DNA of 7,871 bases from WS-7 sp035635575 (GTDB lineage Bacteria > Eisenbacteria > RBG-16-71-46 > SZUA-252). The notes under the pieces were generated by a model. It was given only the letters and a program-made list of their open reading frames with translations, had not been told where the DNA came from and did not search any database. Position 1 is the stretch's first letter, and each line of letters starts with the position of its first letter. Position numbers and translations under genes: made by a program. The DNA lies in the NCBI GenBank assembly GCA_035635575.1, contig DASQAV010000140.1, forward strand, positions 1 through 7,871, in the 5' to 3' direction. Positions 1-5,984 of the stretch are shown piece by piece.

Positions 1-212
1 ACGCACCCGGAGATTCCGTGCGCGCCGATCTCGGAGGCCTTCTCGAGCACCGCGATCGAGATCTCGCCGAGCGGCTTCGCGCGTCCCGCGGCGGCTTCTT
101 CCTTGTTCCGTTCCAGGAGCTGGGTGAGGCGGAGCGCGCCGGCCAGCCCCGCGGGGCCGCCTCCGACGAAGAGCACATCGACTTCGAGGACGTCCCGCTG
201 CGCTTCCGTCAT
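1..212 (-). CDS. Electron transfer flavoprotein-ubiquinone oxidoreductase, N-terminal fragment (cut by window edge)
   Basis: Seventy codons are visible before the gene leaves the window. The N-terminus reads as an FAD-binding Rossmann strand-loop-helix: VDVLFVGGGPAGLAGALRL at about residues 11-29, with the GGGPAG dinucleotide motif. A short linker follows, then ISIAVLEKASEIGAHGISGC. The VLEK...IGAH.(I/L)SG signature is characteristic of the ETF-QO family. These enzymes pass electrons from electron transfer flavoprotein (fed by fatty-acid and amino-acid dehydrogenases) to the quinone pool at the membrane, using FAD and a 4Fe-4S cluster. The cluster and quinone-binding parts lie outside the window. 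The start ATG (212-210) overlaps the trxB stop as ATGA, so the two genes are probably translationally coupled and share the trxB promoter. Another FAD-dependent oxidoreductase of the same superfamily is the main alternative. Confidence 0.82.
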   Translation of the reverse strand, partial: MTEAQRDVLEVDVLFVGGGPAGLAGALRLTQLLERNKEEAAAGRAKPLGEISIAVLEKASEIGAHGISGC

Positions 213-1204
213 TTCGCGGACGCTTTTACCCGGCCGACGGCTTCGGACGGGGGAAGCGTGTGGCTCTGGTGCTTCAGCTCCTCGAGGTAGCGTTCGGTGT
301 CGAGCGCGGCCATGCAGCCGCTACCCGCTGCGGTGACCGCCTGACGGTACGTGGAATCCTGCACGTCTCCCGCCGCGAACACTCCGGGAACACTGGTCCG
401 AGTCCCGCCGAAGGTGCGGACGTACCCGCTGGGCAGGAGCTCCAGCTGTCCCTCGAAAAGCTTCGTGTTGGGTGTGTGGCCGATGGCGATGAACAATCCC
501 TCGGCCTCGAGCGTGCTGACCACGTCGGACTTGAGGTTCCGGAGCCTCACGCCGGTGACCTTACCGTCGGGCCCGAGAACCTCCTCCACGATCGAGTCCC
601 AGATGAAGGAGATCTTGGGATTCCCGAATGCACGGTCCTGCATGATCTTCGACCCGCGGAGCGCGTCACGGCGATGCACGATCTTGACGCTGCTCGCGAA
701 TTTCGTAAGGAATTGCGCTTCTTCCAACGCGGTGTCGCCGCCTCCCACCACGACGATGCGCTGGTTCTTGAAGAAGAAGCCGTCGCACGTGGCGCAGGCG
801 GACACGCCGTGTCCCATGAGCTTCGCCTCGCTCACGAGCCCAAGCAGCTTCGCCTCGGCGCCCGTCGCGATGATCAAGGACTTCGTGGTGTAACGCTTGC
901 CGTCCGCGACCACCTCGATCGGCTTGACGCCGAGGTTCACGGACTCGACCGCGTGGTGGATGATCTCGGTCCCGAAACGGGCGGCCTGGGCGTGCATGCG
1001 CTTCATGAGGTCGGGACCCATGATCGCGTCCTCGAACCCCGGATAGTTTTCCACCTCGGTCGTCGTCGTGAGCTGTCCGCCCGGATGCGTGCCCTCGAAG
1101 AGGAGGGGCGACATGTTGGCGCGCCCCGTGTAGATGGCTGCTGTCAGCCCGGCGGCGCCGGACCCCAGGATGATGACTTCGCGCGTGTCGACCATGGAAC
1201 TCAT
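209..1204 (-). CDS. trxB: Thioredoxin reductase (NADPH)
   Basis: A 331-residue flavoenzyme of normal bacterial TrxB length that transfers electrons from NADPH through FAD and a redox-active disulfide to thioredoxin in the cytoplasm. Visible motifs in order: FAD-binding GSGAAG (14-19), PGGQL (41-45), YPGF (54-57), the redox-active CATC (137-140) in the family context GVSACATCDGFF, NADPH-binding GGGDTA (154-159) followed by HRRD (177-180) for the NADPH phosphate, and the C-terminal FAD motif GVFAAGDV (274-281). The ATG at 1204 is chosen because GGAAGGGG (1215-1208) lies just upstream. An in-frame ATG at 1195 is the alternative. A longer reading frame upstream lacks homology and would extend past the predicted promoter leader. 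The stop overlaps the next gene as ATGA. The last 20 or so residues (from about 311) form a divergent extension. Confidence 0.97.
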   Translation of the reverse strand: MSSMVDTREVIILGSGAAGLTAAIYTGRANMSPLLFEGTHPGGQLTTTTEVENYPGFEDAIMGPDLMKRMHAQAARFGTEIIHHAVESVNLGVKPIEVVADGKRYTTKSLIIATGAEAKLLGLVSEAKLMGHGVSACATCDGFFFKNQRIVVVGGGDTALEEAQFLTKFASSVKIVHRRDALRGSKIMQDRAFGNPKISFIWDSIVEEVLGPDGKVTGVRLRNLKSDVVSTLEAEGLFIAIGHTPNTKLFEGQLELLPSGYVRTFGGTRTSVPGVFAAGDVQDSTYRQAVTAAGSGCMAALDTERYLEELKHQSHTLPPSEAVGRVKASAK

Positions 1205-1234
1205 GATCCCCTTCCGGGTTACGAGTGTTGACCG

Positions 1235-1250
1235 TCCGGCGGGCGCCGGA
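1235..1250 (-). promoter_or_regulatory. Inverted repeat in the trxB leader
   Basis: TCCGGCG-GG-CGCCGGA is a perfect inverted repeat with 7-base arms and a 2-base centre. In the trxB transcript it could fold as a 6-bp GC stem with a 4-base loop, about 30 bases upstream of the start codon and clear of the ribosome binding site. Equally it could be a palindromic operator about 35-50 bases downstream of the predicted transcription start. In a GC-rich genome a repeat of this size may also be chance. Confidence 0.35.
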
Positions 1251-1290
1251 ATCGCGGCCAGGAGCGCCGCATCCAAGACTTGAGTTCCCG

Positions 1291-1319
1291 ACTATAGGAA
1301 ATGGGCGCGGCCCGTTCAA
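1291..1319 (-). promoter_or_regulatory. Sigma70-type promoter for trxB and the ETF-QO gene
   Basis: On the minus strand, TTGAAC (1319-1314; 4 of 6 consensus bases) is followed after exactly 17 bases by TATAGT (1296-1291; 5 of 6). Transcription would begin near 1284, giving a leader of about 80 bases before the trxB ATG at 1204. It is the only AT-rich, well-spaced hexamer pair in the divergent region, which makes chance less likely. The start has not been confirmed by transcript data. Confidence 0.7.
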
Positions 1320-1361
1320 CTGTACACACTTGGACGCGCCGAGGTGCCCAAAGGGATCGCG

Positions 1362-1370
1362 TGGTAGAGT
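1362..1370 (+). promoter_or_regulatory. Possible extended -10 element for the yceI-family gene
   Basis: TGgTAGAGT fits an extended -10 element (TGn followed by a hexamer matching TATAAT at 4 of 6 bases). No convincing -35 lies 16-18 bases upstream. Transcription would start near 1377, giving a leader of about 55 bases. It is the best candidate in the divergent region for this strand, but weak. Confidence 0.28.
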
Positions 1371-1431
1371 CGCTGTCCCGCGCCATGCGCGCAGCGCTCC
1401 ACCCGTCACAAGAACGGAGGAAGAACCCGCC

Positions 1432-2112
1432 ATGACGATGCTTCGCAAGGCTGCTTCGACCCTGCTCACCGTTTCGGCGCTCCTGCTCGCCTCGCAGGCC
1501 TGGGCCGCGCCGCAGACCTACCAGATCGACCCGGTCCATTCGCGTGTCGAGTTCACCATCCGGCACATGTTCAGCAAGGTGACCGGCTCCTTCGACGAGT
1601 TCAGCGGGACGATCAAGTATGACGCGGACGCGCCGGCGGCTTCCTCGGTCAACGCCGAGATCAAGTCGAGCAGCATCGACACCAACAACGAAGGGCGGGA
1701 CAAGCATCTCAAGAGCCCGGATTTCTTCGACGTCGCCACCTATCCCACGCTGGCGTTCACGAGCACGAAGGTGACGCCGGCGCCGGAGGGCAAGCTCCGG
1801 GTCGAAGGAAACCTGACCATTCATGGAATCACGAAGCCGGTCGTACTCGAGGCGGCGTTTCTTGGGTCGGGTCCCGGACTGGACGGCGTGACGCGCGCGG
1901 GTTTCGAGGGCTCGACGAAGGTGGACCGCAAGGATTTCGCAATCCTCTGGAACAAGACCCTCGACAAGGGCGGCACCTTGCTCGGGGACGAGGTGCAGAT
2001 CATGCTGCAAATCGAAGGCGTTCTCCCCAAGCCGGGAGAGGATGGAGCCAAAGCCGAGACGAAGAAGGCGGACAAGGCCGAGAAGAAGGAGGCCGCGACC
2101 GTCAAGAAGTAG
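1432..2112 (+). CDS. YceI-family secreted lipid-binding-like protein
   Basis: The 226-residue product starts with a Sec signal peptide: MLRK basic start, hydrophobic stretch at about 11-21, and an AWA-type cleavage site near residue 25. The mature part matches the YceI family, a lipocalin-like beta-barrel that binds polyisoprenoid lipids in characterised members: YQIDPVHSRVEFTIRHM (30-46), the SIDTNNEGRDKHLKSPDFFD region (81-100), ITKPVVLEA (133-141), and a final strand near 185-197. Such proteins act in the periplasm, and their physiological role is often unclear. The ATG at 1432 is chosen for GGAGGAAG upstream (1416-1423) and because the signal peptide begins there. An ATG two codons later is possible. 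Residues about 198-226 form a Lys/Ala/Glu-rich tail ending ATVKK, beyond the usual domain. The gene is divergent from trxB and convergent with the Nudix gene, one base between their stop codons. Confidence 0.94.
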   Translation: MTMLRKAASTLLTVSALLLASQAWAAPQTYQIDPVHSRVEFTIRHMFSKVTGSFDEFSGTIKYDADAPAASSVNAEIKSSSIDTNNEGRDKHLKSPDFFDVATYPTLAFTSTKVTPAPEGKLRVEGNLTIHGITKPVVLEAAFLGSGPGLDGVTRAGFEGSTKVDRKDFAILWNKTLDKGGTLLGDEVQIMLQIEGVLPKPGEDGAKAETKKADKAEKKEAATVKK

Positions 2113-2113
2113 T

Positions 2114-2518
2114 CTAGCCGGCCCTGCCGATCAGGTCGCGGGCAAGGTCGGGAAGCACAGGAAGATCCCCTTCGACGAAGGGATGCTCACCGAGCTGCGC
2201 CGGATCGATCCAGCGCAGCTCGTCGCATTGCAGGGGGGTGGGCGTACCGCTCCGCAAGTTGCAGAAGTGGAAGTAGAGGCTGACCCGGCGGTCGGGGTAG
2301 ACGTGGGTCAGGGCGCGCCATAGCGGCCCGACCACGATCTCGATCCCGACCTCCTCGAGCATCTCCCGCCTCAGGCAGGCCTCGATGGTCTCGCCGGGAT
2401 GGCGCTTGCCGCCGGGGAATTCCCACCGGCCCCCCTGATGATCGCCGCTCTGCCGCCGCGCGATCAGAACCTGGGAGCCGTTCCAGAGAATCCCTGCCGC
2501 GACTTCGTAGGTGCGCAT
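2114..2518 (-). CDS. Nudix hydrolase, MutT-like (8-oxo-dGTP or related nucleotide pyrophosphatase)
   Basis: A 134-residue protein, the usual size for a single-domain MutT-type enzyme. The full Nudix box is present: G37-x5-E43-x7-R51-E52-M53-x-E55-E56-x-G58-I59, preceded by RWEFPGGK (31-38), which is characteristic of the MutT/NudG subgroup. Its glutamates bind the catalytic divalent metal. Family members hydrolyse nucleoside triphosphates to monophosphates, often cleansing oxidised dGTP or CTP analogues. Exact substrate cannot be read from sequence. The ATG (2518-2516) overlaps the stop of the dienelactone hydrolase gene by one base (TGATG), with AAGAGG five bases upstream inside that gene, so it is probably translated by coupling as the last gene of the queG operon. 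Its 3' end faces the yceI-family gene. Confidence 0.93.
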   Translation of the reverse strand: MRTYEVAAGILWNGSQVLIARRQSGDHQGGRWEFPGGKRHPGETIEACLRREMLEEVGIEIVVGPLWRALTHVYPDRRVSLYFHFCNLRSGTPTPLQCDELRWIDPAQLGEHPFVEGDLPVLPDLARDLIGRAG

Positions 2519-3354
2519 CAGCCCCTCTTTCCCGGGAGGGACGCGCGCTTCAGGTAGCGATCGAAGAAGGCAACCGTCCGCTGCCAGGCGTCCTTGGCCG
2601 CGGCGGGGCGGTACCCTCCCCAGGGATTGTCCTCGTTGGCGAACGCGTGCCCGGCGCCGGGATAGATCTTGAAGTCCGCCGACTTGCCCGCCGTGCGAAG
2701 CGCCGCCTCGAATTTCTTCACCTGCTCGGGCGAAAGCCCCTGATCCTCGGCGCCGTAGTTACCCAGGATTGCCGCCTGGATATTGCGGATGGAAGCTGGA
2801 TCGTTGAGCGGCGCGCCGTAGTACATCACGCACGCGCGGATCCCCGGATCCGCGGCGGCGAGGCGGATCGCGTAATTGCCCCCCATGCACCAGCCGATGA
2901 CCCCGATGGCGTGCGCGCGCACGTCCTCGCGGCTGCGGAGGAAATCCACCGCGGCGCGCAGCTTCGCCATCCCGTCCTCCTCCACGAGACCGCTCATGAG
3001 CTGGTGTGCGGTCTCCTGATCGTAGGCCACCTTTCCGTCATAGAGATCGGGAGCGAAGACCACGTAGCCATGGGCGGCCAGGCTGTCCGCCTGCGCTTTC
3101 ACCCAGTCGTTGAGCCCCCACCACTCCTGGATCGCCACGATGCCCGCATGCGTTCCGGCCCCTTTCGGGAGCGAGAGGTACCCCAGGAGCCGGGGCCCCT
3201 TGCCCTCCTTCTGGTTGATCATGCCGCCGCGGTGCGCCTGCGGCGTCGGAAGCGTGGCGCCGTGCGCCGCATGGGAGGCGAGCGGGCCCCAAGCGGCCAA
3301 GAGGAACAGCGCCGCGAGGACAGAGCGTCCTGGCGAGGGGTGGATCCGGTTCAT
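2518..3354 (-). CDS. Dienelactone hydrolase family protein, predicted secreted
   Basis: The 278-residue alpha/beta-hydrolase shows the dienelactone hydrolase hallmarks: QEWWGLN (76-82) with the conserved Glu77, nucleophile Cys156 in GWCMGG (154-159), Asp204 in GAEDQG (201-206), and His236 in GAGHAF (233-238). Cys-Asp-His is the family's catalytic triad. DLH proper opens dienelactone in chlorocatechol degradation, but most homologues have unknown ester or lactone substrates, so no pathway is assigned. An N-terminal signal peptide (hydrophobic 11-22, likely cut near residues 29-33 in SHAAHGA) predicts export, leaving a catalytic cysteine outside the cytoplasm. The ATG at 3354 has AAGGAG ten bases upstream (3370-3365). 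It overlaps the queG stop as ATGA, and the gene's own stop overlaps the Nudix start. It is therefore the middle gene of a three-gene operon. Confidence 0.92.
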   Translation of the reverse strand: MNRIHPSPGRSVLAALFLLAAWGPLASHAAHGATLPTPQAHRGGMINQKEGKGPRLLGYLSLPKGAGTHAGIVAIQEWWGLNDWVKAQADSLAAHGYVVFAPDLYDGKVAYDQETAHQLMSGLVEEDGMAKLRAAVDFLRSREDVRAHAIGVIGWCMGGNYAIRLAAADPGIRACVMYYGAPLNDPASIRNIQAAILGNYGAEDQGLSPEQVKKFEAALRTAGKSADFKIYPGAGHAFANEDNPWGGYRPAAAKDAWQRTVAFFDRYLKRASLPGKRG

Positions 3355-4544
3355 GGCTCTGGGTCTCCTTCCGTGCGATGAGGGAGCGCGGCGCGTTCAG
3401 AGCTCTGGAGCGCCGAGCGGATTTCCACGAGCACTTCTTCGGAGGATTCGCGTGAGGCCGCGCTCTCGAGCGCCCGGCGCGATCCCGGTCCACCGATTCT
3501 TCCCAGAGCCCACGCGGCGTGCCCGCGCACCATGGGATCCGGATCGCGCGTCAATGTGCGGGACAAAGGCTCCACCGAGCGGCGGTCTCCGAGATTTCCC
3601 AGGGCGACCGTGACGTTCCGCACGAAACCGGAGCGCTTCGCGCGGAGGATCGCGGTCCCCCGATACCTCGCACGAAACGATTCCTCGTCGAGCGAAAGGA
3701 GCGGGATCAGCTCCGGCGTCTGCTGGTCCGGCCGCTCGGCGAAGTCCGGATCGGAGGTCGGCACCGCGAACCGGTTCCAGGGGCAGACCTCCTGGCAGTC
3801 GTCGCATCCGAAGATCCGCGCTCCGATCGAGGGCCTGAGCTCGAGCGGAATGGAGCCCTTGTGCTCGATGGTGAGATAGCTGATGCATCGCCGCGCGTCC
3901 AGCTCGTACGGGCCCAGGATGGCGCCGGTGGGGCAGGCGGCGATGCAGCGGGCGCAGGTGCCGCAGTGGTTCCGGGCGGGCGGATCCGGATCCAGCTCGA
4001 GATCGGTGAGGAGCTCGCCCAGGAAGAGCCAGGATCCCTCCCCCTGCACGATCACATTCGTGTTCTTTCCAATCCAGCCCACGCCCGAGCGCTCCGCCCA
4101 CGACCGGTCGAGCACGGGCCCGGTATCCACGTACGCGAGCCAGCGCGCCTCCGGGCACGCCGACGCGATGGCGTTCGCGAGGAGCCGGAGACGCCGGCGG
4201 ATTCGTTTGTGGTAGTCCCGTCCCCAGGCGTAGCGCGCGATGCGGCCTCGTGGGGCTCCGCCATCAGGGTCCGGTGCCGAAGGCCAGCCGCCGCGGTAGT
4301 AGGGAACCGTGACCGAGATCACCGTCCGGGCACCCGAGAGCACCGCGCGCGGATCGGAGCGGCGGCCGGGATCGCGCGCGATCCAGTGCATCGTTCCGTG
4401 GCGTCCCGCGTCGAGCCATGCGCGCAGCCTCTCGGCGTGCGGGGATTCGTCCGCGCGGGCGAATCCGACGCGGCCAAAGCCCAGCGCCAGCGCCTCCTTC
4501 CGGACGCGTTCTTTTGTGCTAGCATTCGTTTGTGACGGCTTCAC
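3351..4544 (-). CDS. queG: Epoxyqueuosine reductase
   Basis: A 397-residue cobalamin and iron-sulfur enzyme that catalyses the last step of queuosine synthesis, reducing epoxyqueuosine in tRNA wobble position 34. The conserved core reads YVDTGPVLDRSWAERSG at 138-154, with the probable catalytic Asp140, then GWIGKN (156-161). Two 4Fe-4S clusters are supported by Cys194, 197, 200, 204 (CGTCARCIAACP), Cys220, and Cys247, 250, 254 (CDDCQEVCPWN). Residues about 310-380 look like HEAT-type helical repeats, normal for long QueG forms. The start is GTG at 4544: it is the only NTG-type start available before the conserved region, and AAGGGG stands about eight bases upstream. This start lies inside the divergent LON-domain gene, a 13-base head-to-head overlap. 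The stop overlaps the next gene as ATGA. No clear promoter is visible upstream; it would have to lie inside the LON-domain gene. Confidence 0.95.
   Translation of the reverse strand: MKPSQTNASTKERVRKEALALGFGRVGFARADESPHAERLRAWLDAGRHGTMHWIARDPGRRSDPRAVLSGARTVISVTVPYYRGGWPSAPDPDGGAPRGRIARYAWGRDYHKRIRRRLRLLANAIASACPEARWLAYVDTGPVLDRSWAERSGVGWIGKNTNVIVQGEGSWLFLGELLTDLELDPDPPARNHCGTCARCIAACPTGAILGPYELDARRCISYLTIEHKGSIPLELRPSIGARIFGCDDCQEVCPWNRFAVPTSDPDFAERPDQQTPELIPLLSLDEESFRARYRGTAILRAKRSGFVRNVTVALGNLGDRRSVEPLSRTLTRDPDPMVRGHAAWALGRIGGPGSRRALESAASRESSEEVLVEIRSALQSSERAALPHRTEGDPEP
4517..4525 (+). promoter_or_regulatory. Extended -10 element placing the transcription start at the GTG of the LON-domain gene
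   Basis: TGcTAGCAT has the TG dinucleotide and a hexamer matching TATAAT at four positions, including the critical A2 and T6. Only six bases (tcgttt) separate it from the GTG at 4532, so transcription would start at or next to the start codon. No Shine-Dalgarno-like purine run lies between 4500 and 4531. The -35 region is not recognisable. TGCTAGCA is also an 8-base palindrome. All of it lies within the first codons of queG on the opposite strand. Confidence 0.45.
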
Positions 4545-5200
4545 CCGAGACGCCCCTTTTTCCGCTGCCGGATGTGGTCTTTTTCCCGAAGACGCTCCTG
4601 CCGCTCCACGTCTACGAGCCGCGGTATCGCGCGCTCGCCGCGGAGGCGTTGGAGCAAGGACGGGCGATCTGCACCGCCCTCCTCAAGCCGGGCTGGGAAG
4701 CGGATTACTACGGCTCACCGGAAGTGTACCCTGTCGGCTGCGTCGGGAGAATTGTGCACCACCAGAAACTCCCGGACGGCCGGTACAACATCACGCTGGA
4801 CGGGCTGACCAAGGTTCGCATCGAGGCGCAGGTGCGCGACACGCCCTACCGTCTCGTGCGCGTGACGCCGGTCGAGGACGATCCGGCCTGGGCCCGCGGG
4901 GATCAGGCGGTCCACCAGGCGGCGGAGCTGCTCCGGCTCTTCCGCGAGGTGCACGAGGGGCAGGCCCCGGCCATCTTTCTGTCCGAGGCGTTCGGGTCGA
5001 ACATGACCCCCGAATCCATTCTCAACACGGTGGCGCTTCACCTGAACGCGGAGCCCGAGCTGAAGGAACAGCTGCTCGAGATGGACAGTCTGGACCTGCG
5101 ATACCAGTCGGTGCTCCAAATACTCCGAAATGCGACGAAGACCCAGGAGCGGATCGAGCGTGTGCGCCATCTCTACCCCCGAGACAAGCGAATCAACTGA
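4532..5200 (+). CDS. Stand-alone LON substrate-binding domain protein (Lon N-terminal-like)
   Basis: A 222-residue protein comprising only the N-terminal LON domain of Lon protease: PLFPLPDVVFFPKTLLPLHVYEPRYR (about 8-33) is the diagnostic opening, followed by the beta-rich section with GCVGRIV (69-75) and DGRYNITLDGLTKVRI (82-97), then a helical bundle (about 125-215). There is no AAA+ ATPase or serine-lysine protease part, so it is not Lon itself. Such short proteins are widespread, and their partner or function is mostly unknown. The GTG at 4532 is forced: an in-frame TAG sits at 4520-4522, and later starts would cut into the conserved strand. Its 5' end overlaps queG head-to-head. The last 41 bases overlap the preferred nth start, making it the first gene of an operon. 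Confidence 0.92.
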   Translation: MTASPETPLFPLPDVVFFPKTLLPLHVYEPRYRALAAEALEQGRAICTALLKPGWEADYYGSPEVYPVGCVGRIVHHQKLPDGRYNITLDGLTKVRIEAQVRDTPYRLVRVTPVEDDPAWARGDQAVHQAAELLRLFREVHEGQAPAIFLSEAFGSNMTPESILNTVALHLNAEPELKEQLLEMDSLDLRYQSVLQILRNATKTQERIERVRHLYPRDKRIN

Positions 5201-5984
5201 GCCACGCGTTCGGACGCTGATCGAGCGCCTCAAGGCCGCGTATCCTGACGCGGCCACGGCGCTCCATCACGACAATCCCTACCAGCTCCTCGTCGCGACG
5301 ATCCTCTCGGCCCAATGCACCGACGAGCGCGTGAACAAGGTGACGCCTGCCCTCTTCGCGCGCTTTCCCGATCCCTTGTCCATGAAGAACTCCGACGTGG
5401 CGGAGGTGGAGGAGTTGATCCGGACCACCGGCTTCTTCCACAACAAGACCAAGTCGATCCGCGGCGCGGCGAGCCGGATCGTGGAGGCGTACGGGGGAGA
5501 GGTGCCTTCGCGGATGGAGGACCTGCTCTCGCTGCCGGGAGTCGCGCGGAAGACCGCGAACGTGGTCCTGGGGTCGGGGTTCGGGATCGCGGATGGTGTC
5601 GTGGTGGACACGCACGTGTACCGGGTGTCGCGCCGTCTGGGGCTGACGCGCGCCGGGAACGTGATCGACGTGGAGAAGGACTTGATGAGGACCGTGCCGC
5701 GCTCGGAGTGGATTCTCTTCGCGCATCTTCTCATCTTCCACGGCCGGCGGATCTGCGTCGCGCGGAAGCCGAGGTGTCCGATCTGTCCGGTGCGGGATCT
5801 CTGCCCGAGCGCGCCGTACTTCCTGAGTGGTAAGGTTCCGCCCTGGGAGCGGGGCAAGGGCAGCGCTCCCAAGCCTGGTGCGAAGAAGGTGAAGGCAAAG
5901 GGGAGGAACGTGAAGGCAAAGGCGAAGCCCAAGACCAAAAGCAAGGCGAGGCGCGTAACGAAGCGGGCGGCGAAGCGCAAATGA
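5160..5984 (+). CDS. nth: Endonuclease III with a basic C-terminal tail
   Basis: A DNA glycosylase/AP lyase that removes oxidised pyrimidines in base excision repair. Helix-hairpin-helix LPGVARKTANVVLG (125-138) carries catalytic Lys131, and VDTHVYRV (149-156) carries catalytic Asp150. The 4Fe-4S loop is intact: Cys199-x6-Cys206-x2-Cys209-x5-Cys215. Substrate-pocket ILSAQCTDERVN lies at 48-59. GTG 5160 is chosen because AGGAG stands ten bases upstream (5145-5149). The in-frame ATG at 5130 lacks a ribosome site and would add ten residues of unconserved sequence. Either way the start lies inside the LON-domain gene. At 274 residues the protein is longer than the about 211-residue E. coli enzyme, because residues about 225-274 form a Lys/Arg/Ala/Pro-rich tail of histone-H1-like composition. 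The stop overlaps the next gene as ATGA. Confidence 0.96.
   Translation: MCAISTPETSESTEPRVRTLIERLKAAYPDAATALHHDNPYQLLVATILSAQCTDERVNKVTPALFARFPDPLSMKNSDVAEVEELIRTTGFFHNKTKSIRGAASRIVEAYGGEVPSRMEDLLSLPGVARKTANVVLGSGFGIADGVVVDTHVYRVSRRLGLTRAGNVIDVEKDLMRTVPRSEWILFAHLLIFHGRRICVARKPRCPICPVRDLCPSAPYFLSGKVPPWERGKGSAPKPGAKKVKAKGRNVKAKAKPKTKSKARRVTKRAAKRK
5889..5922 (+). repeat. 13-base direct repeat inside the nth basic tail
   Basis: GTGAAGGCAAAGG occurs at 5889-5901 and again at 5910-5922, 21 bases (seven codons) apart and in the same reading frame, encoding VKAKG and VKAKA. This looks like a small in-frame tandem duplication that lengthened the lysine-rich tail, although codon bias in Lys/Ala-rich sequence could produce similar strings. 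Confidence 0.7.

Noticed and set aside
260..1231. Long plus-strand open frame antisense to trxB
   Set aside because: It mirrors trxB, whose product is unmistakable. The antisense translation lacks any motif and is Arg/His/Glu-rich, as expected of a shadow frame in GC-rich DNA.
1228..1233. TTGACC as a plus-strand -35 element
   Set aside because: No -10-like hexamer lies 16-18 bases downstream; the sequence there is GC-rich.
1274..1282. CAAGACTTG short inverted repeat near the predicted trxB transcription start
   Set aside because: Only four-base arms, which is well within chance, and no second copy was seen nearby.
1225..1431. N-terminal extension of the YceI-family protein
   Set aside because: The extended frame would place the signal peptide inside the protein and ignore the GGAGGAAG site before ATG 1432.
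1219..2010. Minus-strand frame antisense to the yceI-family gene
   Set aside because: No recognisable domain. The opposite strand encodes a complete YceI protein with signal peptide and ribosome site.
3519..4535. Long plus-strand open frame antisense to queG
   Set aside because: The queG product has all catalytic and Fe-S residues. The antisense product has only low-complexity Arg/Gly/Glu-rich sequence.
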